The notes: generated from the sequence alone by a model not told the origin. A stretch of 64,000 nt of DNA from Macrothele yani (GCA_039090855.1 CM077011.1:18477001-18541000); one strand, 5' to 3'; shown: positions 1 to 11,252, counted from the stretch's first letter. Numbers and translations: made by a program.

Positions 1-536
1 GTGTGTGTGTGACAAAAATGACATTCCTTTGCTCCTTTCTCGAGTAATTCTTGATGCGATATAAATGAAATCGTTCTGTTGTCATTTTCTTATTTCGTCC
101 ATGCCAAATATTTTCAATTTTGTTCTTCTCTTTGGAGTGAGGAGGTCATTTTTCTTTATGTGAAATTTTATCGTAGCGTCGCGTTTTCATTAAAAGCTTA
201 GTGGCTTTCATCCCACTTCTGAAAATGACAGTTAGCAAATGACAAAAAGATGGCTCGTTAATGACTTCTCTTCCATTTCTCTTGTGTTGTATTTTATAAC
301 TCAAACACGCCTAGCATACTCTCCCTCCAGCAGCAAGCTCGACAAAAGAAATGCTTTGGTGAAAAGCAAAATTAATGTTCATCATCCGTATCTTAAAATT
401 CTACCACTTTTCGTAAGATTTTTCTTAATACTTTTTCCAGGATATCCTCTTATCTAAATTCTCCACACTTCTTTCGCTCCCTTTACATTTTCTTTTATCT
501 AAACTCTGAATTATCCTTTCCTTTGTTTTTTCTTTT
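1..536. other. AT-rich non-coding stretch
   Basis: The window opens with a truncated (GT)n microsatellite at 1-12. The rest is AT-rich sequence with no coding signal I can support; the short reading frame near 239-457 shows no known motif. Nothing further is recognised. Confidence 0.5.
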
Positions 537-737
537 GATTGGAGGTTTAACGACCACCGTGAGCAACTCAGTGGACTATAAGCAGTCACCCGTCCCTAAT
601 TTAGGGTCACTGGTTCCAGGGAAGGGAGAGAGCCAGTGCCGTAAGACAAACACAACATCCATGCCTCACCGGGATTTCAACCGTTCGGACAAATGATCAG
701 ACGCCATCGCTTAGACCACTGCGCCACCGGGGCGGCT
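537..737 (-). mobile_element. tRNA-derived SINE, full length
   Basis: This is the first copy of the window's main SINE family. Read on the minus strand it starts with the GCCGCCCCGGTGGCGCAG head (pol III A box), passes a damaged B box, and ends with the tail block reading CGTTAAACCTCCAATC. The B-box region is altered to GGTTGAAATCC, so internal promoter activity is doubtful. The body keeps the CCCTAAATTAGGG palindrome. I could not identify a clear target-site duplication. Confidence 0.9.
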
Positions 738-1254
738 CCTTTTTTTAATCTAAATTCTTTCGGAAAGAGTTCATATGTCGTATATGTGATATCTCAATCC
801 ATTCATATGTGCATTTACCCATAATTATTCATTATTTGTCTAGGTTTCTATAACACGTTTTCTCTAATTGTCTATTTTACATGCATGCATGAAATGCTGT
901 ATAACTTTCTAATATGTACGTACCCATACATAAGTGTATCAATCCATATGACGGTGTGTTACGTACATATTTATGTATGGATGGCTGTATCCATCTGCTC
1001 ATACGTATATCTACGGCTGCATTATGTCTGAGTTTTTACGTAGTAGCTATATACGCATGTATAGGCATGTTTCGATAATTACGTATTTACCTATTTGGGT
1101 AATATCCAGCTGGAAATGTCTTATTCATATGTACTAAGCTAATTTTTTCTTATTTACCAATGGTTAGGTGTTACCGCCTAGCCTATCTCAAATACATTGG
1201 TGTATGCTATCCATCTGTAATTGCGCCTGTTATATGTTAGTATAAACTGTGTTA
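738..1254. other. AT-rich intergenic stretch
   Basis: AT-rich sequence rich in TATG/CATA words. I see no gene, repeat unit or transposon end until the TA that flanks the next Tc1 element at 1253-1254. Confidence 0.5.
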
Positions 1255-1308
1255 TCAAAAGTTTTCGGAGATCACAATGTTTTGGGACAAACTGCTTCAT
1301 TATCGCAA

Positions 1309-2860
1309 TTAGTAATTAGTCAGCCCACCTTTTGCTTGTATTACAGCGGCAAAACTTCGAGGCATACTGTCAACCAATTTCCAGTAAGTCTTGACAGGAA
1401 CAGCTCGCCAATCGTCCTGCAAAGATGTTGCTACAGTGGAGAGCGAAGTCGATCGCTGTAGTCGATTTCGTATCAGTCGCTCCAGTTCATCCCAATGGTG
1501 TTTTATGGGATTATCACGACTCTAAGCAGGCCGCTGTAACACTTCCCCCTCATTTTCAAGATACCAGTCCTGCACTTGCCGTACAGTATGGCAAGGAGCT
1601 GTATCCTGTTGGAAGAGACAACGGTCATTTCCATAATACTGCCACATTGTTGGTAGGGCAAAATTATCCAGATCGTCGAGGTACACTTCAGAGTTCATGA
1701 CGTTCGGTATGATAACCAACGGGCAGAGTCCCATTCACGAAAAACAACTTTATACCATGATGGAGCCTCATCCTAACTTAACAGCTGGAAGAACACAGAC
1801 AGAAATTTCTCACCGGGATGACGCCAAAACCAAACATGCCCATCAAATTTGAAGCGTGACTCATTACCTGAAAGAACAGCTTTTTAGCAACTCACACTGA
1901 GAAAAACGTTTTGTTAATTCAACAAAAAATTTCGTCGATATACAGTCAACAAAATATTTGTTGAATTTGCAAAATTATTTTGTTGAAAATTATTGATTTA
2001 ACAAAGTTGAAAATTATTGTTGATTTAACAAAATTTATTGTTATCACAACAAAGCGCTTTGTTTATTTAACAAAATGATTAGGTCGATTTTTGAGAATTT
2101 GTTTATTCCAACAAAATGTTTTGTTATAGCAACAAAACTTATTGTTATAGCAACAAAACTTATTGTTATAACAACAAAACTTATTGTGTCATGATAACAA
2201 CGTGTTTTGATGCAGCAACAAAACTTTTTGTCATGATAACAATGTTTTGTTGCATCAAAAAAATTCCCAAAAAGATCGACCTAATCATTTTGTTAAATGA
2301 ACAAAATGTTTTGTCGTGATAACAGTAAATTTTGTTAAATTAATAATAATTTTCAACAAAATAATTTCGCAAATTCAACACTTTTTTTTGTTGACTGTAT
2401 ATCGACAAAAAATTGTTTTGATTAAACAACATTTTTTTATTAATTAACAAAACGTTTTTCTCAGTTCACAGTCCACGAACTACGGGGGACACCACTCCAA
2501 ACTGAGCTTCACATTCACGGCAGTGATATGTGACTTGTTTGATGTACTGCTCTACAATAATAACCCACACACTGTGCAACTCTCTGCGGATAGTTATGGT
2601 ACTAACTGAGCCATTACAAGAATTTCCTATTTCCACAGCGACGGAAAGGACAAACAAAAAACGGGATTTCTTATCATTTCTAAACATGGTGCTCCTGTGA
2701 GTTTGTGCGGTTTCCTTGAAAATTTTTTTGCTGTAGTTGCACTCTCCTGCTTCCATCGATTTACGTCACTTACGGTCGATTTTGGTAGGTTTAGTTTAGC
2801 TGTAACGTTACGCAAATGGCATCCACGCTGGAACTCTGAAAGTTCACGTCCACGCGGCAT
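1309..2860 (-). pseudogene. Tc1-type transposase, split and frameshifted
   Basis: This would be the DDE transposase of the surrounding element, cutting and pasting its inverted ends. On the minus strand the N-terminus starts at 2860 with MPRGRELSEFQRG, followed by a helix-turn-helix-like segment (LNLPKSTVSDV). A foldback insertion then splits the frame. The catalytic core resumes with VYLDDLDNFALPTMWQYYG and FQQDTAPCHTV (second Asp). The last part, in another frame, keeps NPIKHHWDELERL, whose Glu position is followed by D, and ends PRSFAAVIQAKGG before a TAA at 1309-1311. At least one frameshift and one insertion break it. Family membership is clear; the protein cannot be functional. Confidence 0.85.
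1896..2465. mobile_element. Palindromic foldback/MITE element with 4-bp duplication
   Basis: This is a 570-bp, very AT-rich element whose ends are inverted copies (ACTGAGAAAAACGTTTTGTTAA with its reverse complement). It is flanked by TCAC on both sides (1892-1895 and 2466-2469). The two halves are complementary over most of their length and are made of alternating AACAAAA and TTTTGTT words, including short tandem AACAAAACTTATTGTTAT units near 2130-2190. It has no coding capacity. It inserted into an existing Tc1 transposase. The superfamily is not certain from a 4-bp duplication alone. Confidence 0.8.
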
Positions 2861-3259
2861 ATCCGCTTCGAAGTTACTTATAACACTACAGAACATCTCA
2901 GATTTATATATCTGCCTCCCCACTCACAGCGCACCTTCCTGCGCAACTGTTGTTTGCACTTATGCAAATATTTGGTACTGTCCGAACACTTCTGATAAAA
3001 TAATGTATTTATGAATCTATCTCCTTTAGCCATGTATGTACATGCCGTAATTTCTGTAGTTGTCTATTGCACAAATCTACTTGGCTTCAGAGGACCAGCA
3101 GGTTTCTGACGTTCTCTGTTCTTTATTAGTTGAGGCGAAATGAACACGAAAATGTCAATTTTTCTTCTTTCCCACGCACTTTTCTCAGTGTGCTTTGTGT
3201 GTGTGTTATTTGGTAATGTCCACTTATTCTATTTATCACAGGAGCCTGCTATTATTAAA

Positions 3260-3998
3260 ATGTCATCAAGACGTTGCGCGATTAGTAAAGATACATTTCG
3301 TCACGTATGCGGGATCCCTGTAGTGAAGATTACGGAGCATCGTAATGTGTTGCAATAGGATACTACTAATATTTAGAAATGAAACTGGGGGACCAAGGCA
3401 AGCAGCAGGCAACCCATATAATCTGCCATAAATATATAGAACAGCTGTGAAAATGGTCCAAACGCCAGCTAAAGTTTCTTCATTGCGACATTTTCGTGGT
3501 GTGCCCTGAACCAAGAAGAAGATTGCTATTTCTGTCTGACGAAAGCGAAGAGGTGAAATACCGAACACCTAAAACATATTTCTTATCGCCATTTTCCGTT
3601 AATCATGTTGCTCGTGAACCTGATCTGTCCTTTCTTGCTCTACCAGAAACACTGGATTCAGTAGAGCTATCTGAATTGGAAAACAACGAAGGTGCTGATG
3701 ATGAATGTGAACCTGGGACTTAACCATTTTGGACAATTGACAAAGTTCACTCAATGATCTAGTGAGAGATTTAGGCTCCTCAAGGATTCTGTTAAGATCT
3801 GGGATCGAGACTTCAGGCGAACAATTCGTTTGCAACAGGGGAATCGTGTTTCTGCTACAGGCTGCAAAAGAGATATCACACCGTTCTTTGCACACGAACA
3901 TGACTTGGTTAACTGCACTAATATTTGTGGAATAGTAACAACCCTTCGAAAATAAAGTCATGAACCTGAAGATTGGAGGCTGCTCATCGATTCGTCAA
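3260..3998 (+). pseudogene. Arthropod multi-copy gene family, 5' part, decayed
   Basis: Three-frame reading recovers blocks of an uncharacterised protein family that I know as highly repeated in arthropod genomes. The blocks are a start MSSRRCAISKDTFRHVCG (3260), WCALNQEEDCYFCLTKAK (about 3495-3550), NDLVRDLG (about 3754) and EPEDWRLLIDSSKRSFKGI (about 3963-4018). The CxxC-like pairs in the first two blocks suggest a zinc-binding N-terminus. Frames change several times and stops interrupt it. The 3' part of the same family lies at 6139-6440, with a Penelope-like fragment and a mariner between, so the copy seems to have been split by insertions. Its function is unknown; the family match is from memory. 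Confidence 0.6.
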
Positions 3999-4139
3999 AG
4001 AGAAGTTTCAAAGGAATTTTTCCAAACATTGAAAGTGAGTTTGATTCAGTTCCTTTTTCTTGAATTCAGTGACTAGTATTGTGACGATTATATACTGTAT
4101 ATTAAGATAATACAACGTTTGTTGTAAATATTTATTTTT

Positions 4140-4196
4140 TCAAGTCGACCATGGTTTCGTTGGGTATTTACCTAGCTTCATCAGGACGAATGACAC
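4140..4196 (-). ncRNA. Hammerhead ribozyme motif of a Penelope-like element
   Basis: On the minus strand the conserved boxes occur in order: CTGATGA (4184-4178), a stem II with a GGT/ACC tip, GAAAC (4158-4154), a minimal stem III with loop CATG, and the cleavage triplet GTC ending at 4147. Stem I starts GTC/GAC. Two mismatches weaken stem II, and one extra A sits between the first box and stem II. It lies directly downstream of PLE coding sequence on the same strand, the position seen for the copy near 56.6 kb. Self-cleavage is inferred from the family. Confidence 0.65.
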
Positions 4197-4221
4197 GTAA
4201 CTATCTAAATTGTATATAATA

Positions 4222-4551
4222 TCATAAATGGTGTTTGCAGTCACTGGTTTCGGTTAATTGCTTCCACGTGCTTGATAGAAGTGGTGTGGATGCCATGTCA
4301 TTAACAAGATGCGAAGAATTTTGATGTATGGGGAAAGCTTCCAACCTGAGAGGCGTACGAAAATCTGGAACTCCCAGGAAAAGTACACTGTGAAATGCAT
4401 TAATGACAGCATTGGGATATAAACGTTCTTGGTATGCATTTGGGACAACAACGTGAATACCAAAGGATGGCTTGTCTCCTATGTGCATGGGACAAGAGAT
4501 TAAGTCCCGAGCACTGGGTGAAATGAGTATCCAATGAGAGAAATTTACCAT
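4222..4551 (-). pseudogene. Penelope-like element, C-terminal remnant
   Basis: The last ~40 residues (LEAFPIHQNSSHLVNDMAST, then PLLSSTW) match the C-terminus of the PLE protein at 55.4-56.5 kb, which reads LEAFHIYRNSSRLVTNMTST then PFLSSEW. PLE proteins join a reverse transcriptase to a GIY-YIG endonuclease; this is the segment just after GIY-YIG. The upstream part of the reading frame is not recognisably PLE, so the copy is truncated or rearranged. A hammerhead motif follows it at 4140-4196. Confidence 0.7.
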
Positions 4552-4887
4552 CCAAGGTTAAACGTCCTTCAGAAAAGCTTGGTTGTAATGTTCTCCTTCC
4601 ACCAGGTTCACATAAAATTAAGTCTCGTGAAACAGTTTGTAGAGATAGCATTAGACTGATATGGAGATGGTTTCTTGTGCTTCAGCAGCAGGATTCCCGA
4701 GATATCTCATGGCAAGGTTACAGAAGATATATTCATTGGACCTGATGAGAACACTAATACGAGATTAATAGTTTGAAAACACTACGCCAAAACCTGAAAA
4801 AGAAACATACACAGTGTGGCAAATAATTTTTATGACTGGGTCTGTAAAATTAAACAGAAACTAGAAATTATAATTTGTTTTGGTTTG

Positions 4888-5905
4888 TTATTTAAAATAG
4901 GTCCCTCCGGCTTCAATACACTTGTTACAGCGATTTAATAATGATTCGAGTGCCTCTTCCAGTTCACTTTGCGGAATTGCCTCCAAAGCACGCGTCGAAG
5001 CTGTTTGTATGGTCGAAATATCATCTAAATAACACTCTTTGAACGTCAGTTTAAGTTTTAGGAATAAAGAAAAGTCGCATGCTGCTATATCAGGCGAATA
5101 CGGTGGATGATTCAACAAACGGACGTTATTTTTCGCCAAAAATCTACGAACAAAAAGTCAGGTGTGACTGGGTGCATTATCGTGCAACAAACACCAACTG
5201 TTTTCATCCCGATATTCTGGACGAATGTGACGAATTCTGCCCATCAAACGCCTCAAAACATTTAAATAAAACTCACCAGTAATTGTTTGTCCACTTGGAA
5301 CAAATTCTTTGTGGATAATACCCTTACTATTGAAGAATGTAATGAACATTGTTTTGATTTTCGATGGAACTTTTCTTGTTTTTTCGGCTTGTGGCGAGTT
5401 TTTTTACTTCAATTTCGCACTTTGTCGCTAGGATCATATTGAAAACATCATGTTTCATCACCTGTAACAATCAATTTTAAGAAGTTTGGATCATTTTCAG
5501 CAGCTGAAATGATGTCTCTGCAATGTGCACTTCTCCTTGATTTTTGATCATTGGTTAACGTGTGTGGAACAAATTTAGCACAGACTTTTGTTTCACCCGA
5601 ATCTTCATGCAGGATGGTTCGAATCGTTTCTTTGTTGATGTTTAAAGACTCTTCCATCATTCTTAGTGACGCACATCGATTGTTTGCCACGAAATCATGC
5701 ACCTTTTCAATAATCTCAGGTGTCCTAGATGAACTTGGTCTTCCGGTATGCTTATCTTCTAACATATCTAATTCCGTCCAAAAAACGTTTGTGCCACAGG
5801 AAAACAGTTTATCTACTTAAACAAAACTCACCGTAAACTTGTTTCATCATTTGGTACGTTTCCGAGGTACTTTTACCAAGTTTTGCGTTAAATTTAATAA
5901 CAGCC
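4888..5905 (-). pseudogene. mariner transposase, decayed
   Basis: Minus-strand reading gives mariner blocks in order. They are QRAVIKFNAKLGKSTSETYQ near 5900, GRPSSSRTPEIIEKV, a first-Asp block ending IVTGDET where the conserved Trp codon is a TGA stop, GIIHKEFVPSGQTI, the second-Asp block CLLHDNAPSHT, and the third block HPPYSPDIAACDFSLF followed by CIEAGGTYFK. This is the DD34D arrangement of mariner, not the DD34E of Tc1. Several stops and frameshifts are present, including one between GDET and the PSGQT block. The terminal repeats are not clear. The copy lies inside a broken arthropod-family gene. Confidence 0.85.
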
Positions 5906-6138
5906 CTTTGTTTCGTCTTAATAATTCAACATGAAAAAAATTTTACTTCTCTAATGAACGGCCGTTTCGTTTGAGTTACTTTAACAACTGCGCAGTACTT
6001 TTGGCAGAAAGCAAGCAGATGGTCACGGTTTATAACGCATTCGCGATTACACTGGTGGCGCCACCGTAGGCTGAAATCTAGCGCCAGTCTTAGAAATTCT
6101 TTGACGCACTTTGCATGTAGGTATGAGCCGCACTTTCT

Positions 6139-6435
6139 TTGAAACAAAAAGCATCCTCATTTCAAAAATATTGTGGAATATATTTTGCCAAACATTTTTG
6201 GAAACTAGGACGCAACATGAGCCTCATAGTTCATTTCTTTCTTTCAGAACATTTTTCTGATTACTCAGCTGCAACAAGTGAAAAGCAGGGTGAAAGATTT
6301 CTCCAAGATATCAAGGAAATGGGAGGAAAATACCATTCATACTGGAATATCAGTATGATGGCTATGACTGTTGGTGACCTAAGAGTAGAAGTAAAATCTA
6401 CAAAGCGATCATTCAAGATTAAAAGTACACAATTT

Positions 6436-6440
<5 letters not shown>
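6139..6440 (+). pseudogene. Arthropod multi-copy gene family, 3' part
   Basis: An open stretch reads GRNMSLIVHFFLSEHFSDYS, then EKQGERFLQDIKEMGGKYHS and YWNISMMA. These are the characteristic C-terminal blocks of the same family as 3260-3998 (family motif of the type GERFHQDI...YQG.WN..MMADYCW, from memory). The reading frame then runs out into a (GA)n microsatellite that supplies an artificial tail. The central part of the family protein is missing and is replaced by 2 kb of transposon sequence. I treat both parts as one disrupted copy, but two independent relics cannot be excluded. Confidence 0.65.

Positions 6441-6468
<28 letters not shown>
6439..6468. repeat. (GA)n microsatellite
   Basis: About 15 uninterrupted GA units directly follow the pseudogene tail. 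Confidence 0.97.
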
Positions 6469-6470
<2 letters not shown>

Positions 6471-6490
6471 CGCAAAAAAGTAAACATTTG

Positions 6491-6745
6491 ACGAGTATCT
6501 ACTGTATGTTCTATATCAAGGTGTAAAACCAACCTTCATCAAACATTCATTTGCCGAAATGCCACACAACAGTCAGTGTATGTTCTATTGCAAGGTGCGA
6601 AACCAATCTTCATTGACGAGTATCTACTGTATGTTCTATTGACGGATACCTACTGTATGTTCTATTGCAAGGTGTAAAACCACGTTTTCTTTGAAGAGTA
6701 TCTACGGTATGTTCTATTGCAAGGTGTAAAACCAAATTTCATCCT
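6491..6745 (+). repeat. Imperfect tandem repeat, ~60-bp units
   Basis: The words CTACTGTATGTTCTATTG, CAAGGTGTAAAACCA and ACGAGTATCTA recur four to five times. Units vary in length because of internal deletions, as around 6640 where one unit is shortened. No coding content. Confidence 0.8.
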
Positions 6746-7814
6746 ACCCTAATTGGGGGATAATAAATTTCGTTGTTATTTGTTAAATAACTTCAGCTCA
6801 TTTCAACACCAGCTTGAAAGTCTTCAACCACACCTCTGTCTCAAATAAAGTGGATCTACATAAGGCGTCTAGACCTTACCCCAATCTGGACTGGTGGCAG
6901 CGAGAAAACGTAAGTGCACCTGGATGGTAAAAGTATCGCAGTGAACTAAAATGCAATAACATTCACCATGCAATACCTCCCATTATTCCACACCAAATAC
7001 ATAAACAGAAAAGTACACAAACGATCGTGACAGTACAATTCTGACACCGTTATTGAAAATTATTGAAAATATTTCCGCCACGGGTCAACTTATATTTCCA
7101 TTTGAAATAGTTTGATTCTAAAATTTCCTCAGATAATTTCTTTTTTGGTAGGATTCTCTTCATTATAAAGAGTAATCGAAACACATTTTCTCCTTTAAGT
7201 TAAAGCTTTTCCGCAGGAAGCGTAAAGTTACATAAAATTTCCCCTATCTCTTCCAAATGCTCGATTTGATAATTGCATGGTTCCTGATAACTTCCTTCCG
7301 ATATGAGAAACCTTTTTTGCAGTTTGTCAAAACTCTTAACATGCTTTTCAGCCGCTAGTGGGTTAAGTAGCTATTTCTATTTATGGATGTGTTTTACCAG
7401 TTTTAGAATTCCATTTGAATTTGTTAAACTGGCTCTATTGACTATGAATAAATCTGCTGACATTACGTATTTTAAATTGTGCGCAGTTTCATATGCGGTG
7501 TAAGCATATTTTCTTTCTGAAAAATTTGTTTTGAAATGTTATTAGTGTCGGAAATCGTTCAAAAGACGCACACATTAGATCCGAAAACTTGATGTCATCC
7601 TTGTTTCAACTCTGCTTAGTTTTGTTAAACATCCTGACAAAAATTTATGTTAGTTAATTGCGATACATGGGTATTTTCCTTTCTAAATTGTGAAAAAGCC
7701 ATAAGGGATGGAGAAAATTTATAACATATCTGAATTGGATATTTCCTTTCATTGATTATAAGAAAACACTAAGGGAGAGAAAATTTGTTGCATATCTGAA
7801 ATATGCATGATAAA
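6746..7814. other. Non-coding stretch
   Basis: AT-rich sequence with no support for a gene. The open frame near 7303-7503 has no recognisable motif and unremarkable composition. Confidence 0.5.
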
Positions 7815-8249
7815 ATAAGTTAGTAAAATCATACAATACATTGATTATTATACGCTTTCCAACATACCTGAAATCATTACTCAAGTTATGAGGATAATGG
7901 CTGTAGAATAAACCTCGCTCCTGAGCCCTGACCCCATTTCGATGATATTCAACAGAACTGGTTCAGTATACCTCCGGAACAACTTGATAAAGGTTTGTCA
8001 TAATCGAATCATTTTTACGTAAGATATGACACATAAGGGCAATGGAATGGATCCCGGTCCTATGTCCTGACCTTTGACCCCCATTTAGCCCATTTTCAAT
8101 TAGGTTTATCCACAGGTTGTTCCTTAAAACATACTAAAATTTCATTAAAATCAAACAAATTTTACGCGAGTTATCGTGCAGACGGACTGACAGACAGACG
8201 GACAAAGTTGGAGCATATACGCTTCTTCAACCTACGATTGGAAAGCGTA
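7815..8249 (+). repeat. Satellite-like element, short copy
   Basis: This copy matches the longer element at 24375-25528. Both carry inverted ends built on TACGCTTTCCAAC (7851-7863 here; complement at 8238-8249), with flanking homology further left. Inside are about two degenerate monomers, one with TGACCTTTGACCCC. Near the right end is GAGTTATCGTG followed by a GACGGAC-rich block. The other copy has an expanded internal array, so this one shows the unexpanded state. Confidence 0.75.
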
Positions 8250-9849
8250 AATTATGAAAAATGACATTGGTTTACAGACTTCAGTTAACAAGTCCCACTT
8301 CGTAGGATTTTTATTTCTCTCTAACTTGTTTACTTGTCTAGGAATTTGTGTGTATTAGCTACCATTATTTATTCACCTCTCAATAACTTATTTTCTTACC
8401 TAGGAGGATTTCTATGGCCGTTTATATGCTATCTACCTCTCTTTATCTGTAATTCTCTGTTATATTCTTAAGTGTATCTATGAATGTGCGTATGTTTGCA
8501 ACGTAAGTCAAAAATTTAAATCCGAACACAGATGTCGTTATATACATGCAAAGGTTGACCAAAAAAAAATATGTTCTCCCTCCGGATAACGAAATTTACT
8601 TCTGAAAAATTCCCTATGAATTAAATATTAATAAATTCAGCAACATTCGACCAAGCATATGTTTTCGCATATTTATAAAAATCCTTTTGTTGTAATGAAC
8701 AGTTATCGATAAGAGACATTATCCATACATAACTGTTCTTAGCCTTAAGCGGCCGATGAATCGGAACTAAATGCTGCCCAAAACTCTCTGCGCTTACCAA
8801 ACAGAAATATTCGCATAGCGTTCGGGATTTAGGAAAGCTGCCGCACAATAATTACTTCCTGCCCCCCTCTCGCCTAATCAACACTGAACCTGTTACTGTT
8901 GGTAGGCATCCCACTAGTCTACAGTGATATTCATCCCACTATTTCTTGGTGACAGGCGTTTAAAGCTCTTTATTCTCTGCTCCATAACCCAAGACATGAC
9001 CGGGCCATCATACCACTGGATAGTAACAAGTGACTTAAACATATTCTCTCTCCTTTCTTAAGTTCTTCATTATTACAGACCTTTTAAAAGGGTAATCAGT
9101 CAGAAATGTTTAGTATAAATCATCTCCCTAAATGACAACTTTAAATGACATAACTAATGGGGAAGCAAATCTTTCTCATGAGCAAGTTGACTCTTTCAAT
9201 TCTTAGACAGTCAATATATCCGTGCGAGCTGATTTCAACCCATTTTCCGAACTCCGAGTTAACTCGTTCCCGCAGGTTAAAGAGGAGAAAACGCATTGTC
9301 AAACCAAGTATCGTTCTGGAGCAAGAATCTTAACCACATCAGAACGATTTTTAGTTTGCGAAAAATTAAAGTGGCAAATTCTCCTTAAGTCCTAAACATT
9401 GTTTTGACCAGACAATATCCATGTCGTTAGAGAAAAGAATATTCATCAAAGATAACGAACTTGCACGAGATCACCCTTCGTACTTCAGAAAGACGGCTTA
9501 AATTATTTTTTTCAAACGAAACGAACACTCTGGGCATCCGAATCGACATATCTACACTGCGCAAAATAAGTGGTGTGAATTCACGGAAAAATTCTGAAAG
9601 TGAAGTGCAGCAGAGTTGCCAGTAAGTATCAGTCTTTTAACAAAATTTCCGTTTTAAAAGTTTACGTATTTTCTGACCAGTATTTCGAAAGACTTTCCGT
9701 AGTCAGTAATTACCTTTGTTGTAGGAAAATCAGTTTCGGGTTTTCCGTATTTTTATTGAAATTTCGCAAAATCTTCAGTTCTTACTTTTTCGGTCAGTTT
9801 CTTTCAGTTTCTCCCAGAGTAGTAAGTTAACTAGCCCTTCCATATTCGT
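8250..9849. other. Non-coding stretch
   Basis: About 1.6 kb of AT-rich sequence without transposon blocks, tRNA signals or convincing open frames. Nothing is recognised. Confidence 0.5.
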
Positions 9850-9920
9850 CGTACATGGTCGGATTTGAACCAGCGATTCTATGAATAGGAAACGCGTGTC
9901 TTACCGCTCAGCCAGAAGTT
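9850..9920 (-). repeat. tRNA-related fragment
   Basis: On the minus strand an A-box-like TGGCTGAGCGG is followed about 35 bases later by a B-box-like GGTTCAAATCC. The stems do not close into a proper cloverleaf and no acceptor stem is evident, so this is more likely a SINE head or tRNA pseudogene than a gene. Confidence 0.4.
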
Positions 9921-10271
9921 CTCGTTAAGACATCACGCGTGCAAGATAAAACTGATTGCTCGGTGATTAAATGTTTTTGTTATTACTGTGTGTGAGTTAG
10001 TCATTTTATTTTCTGTTGGACCTTATGTTTCTAAATATGTAATAATTTCAATTTTTGTGTATGAGGGCTTACTGGTATTACAAATTACGCATTTTTTTTC
10101 ATCGTGATTTTTCGGAGAAAGAGAATGCTTTGGTACTCGAAGTTTATCAAAGCTGACAATTACTTCCCATTACCTTTAAAAAAATGGCAAACGCACTACT
10201 TTATAGTATTATTCCACAAAACTCCTAAATATAAAATTTACTCTTGATATCTATAATAACTTTTGTCTTAA

Positions 10272-10653
10272 GGTGGTGCCACCTGAAATATCTGCATTAT
10301 GTTTCCAATGATAAAACTTCTTTACACATTTTCTTCGCAATTAATGTATTCCCAAGGATGAAAATTTGCACATCGATAAAACTTATAGCAATCCAACATT
10401 TATTTGCCTACTGACGTCTTTATTGTACAGGTAGCGCCATCTATTAACAGGTCTGAATATTACTCAAACGAAAATGATTGATTTTTAATATAATTATAGT
10501 TATGTTTTAGCAAGTATTAAGTATCCCATGCTATAACTTAAAGTTAATTTTATCGATATGCACATTTTCATCGTTGGGAAAACATTAATTGCGAAGAAAA
10601 TATGTAAAGAAGTTTTACTATTGGAAACATAAGAGATTTTAGGTGGAACCACC
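10272..10653. mobile_element. Palindromic MITE flanked by TTAA
   Basis: The element starts GGTGGTGCCACCT, ends AGGTGGAACCACC, and is flanked by TTAA (10268-10271 and 10654-10657). Inverted homology continues inward for more than 100 bases; for example ACTTCTTTACACATTTTCTT pairs with its near-complement at the other end. TTAA targets are typical of piggyBac and Kolobok families. It has no coding capacity. A related copy lies at 44585-45438. Confidence 0.85.
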
Positions 10654-10886
10654 TTAAGGGGTATACAGTCTGATACATCGACATCAAGGCAATATAATCA
10701 AACTTCAAGTATTCCCGAAAATAGTTTCTATTACAAGAATATTTCGTCATATGCATACGGAAAATGAGACCGAAATTACCGTTAATATAGGAAAGAAATT
10801 GAAGGATTTCTGAATATTCCTGGCGTACGAGAAATCCGTGAAATTCAGGATTTTCCCTTTCATTTTAGGGAAAAGGTATCCAAAAT

Positions 10887-11252
10887 ATGCTTCGTTAATT
10901 AACGAAAGGAATAACGGAAAATGTCTCGTTAATTAACGAAACGAATCACTGAAAATGGCTCGTGAATTTACAAAAGTAATCACGGAAAATGGCTAGGGAA
11001 TTTACGAAAGGAATCACGGAAAATATGCTTCGTTAATTTACTAAAGGAATCACGGAAAATACGCTTCGTAAATTTACGAAAGGAATCACGGAAAATGGCT
11101 CGTGAATTTACGAAAGAAATCACGGAAAATGGCTCGTGAATTTACAATAGGAATCACGGGAAATGGCTCGTGAATTTACAAAAGGAATCACGGAAAATAT
11201 GCTTCGTTGATTTACGAAAGGGATCAGGGCAAATGGCTCGCGAATTTAAGAA
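10887..11252 (+). repeat. Tandem array of ~36-bp units, two variants
   Basis: About ten units share GAATTTACGAAAGGAATCAC. Two alternating types differ at the front: ATGGCTCGTGAATTTACG and ATATGCTTCGTTAATTTACG. The outer units are the most diverged. It is not CRISPR: the units are contiguous, with no unique spacers. Confidence 0.9.

Larger units (their letters stand above)
1255..2995 (-). mobile_element. Tc1-like DNA transposon, interrupted
   Basis: The element is bounded by short inverted ends (TCAAAAGTTTTCGGA on the left; TCAGAAGTGTTCGGA when the right end is reverse-complemented). Both are flanked by TA (1253-1254 and 2996-2997), the target dinucleotide of Tc1/mariner elements. It encodes a minus-strand transposase. 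A 570-bp foldback element at 1896-2465 is inserted in the transposase, so without it the Tc1 is about 1.17 kb, a typical size. Confidence 0.85.

Noticed and set aside
4741..4795. CTGATGA followed by GAAAA on the plus strand, near the PLE remnant
   Set aside because: Stem II is poor and no NUH triplet with a closable stem III follows, so at best it is a fully decayed inverted arm.
10887..11252. Regular short repeats resembling a CRISPR array
   Set aside because: Units are contiguous without unique spacers, and the window is eukaryotic.
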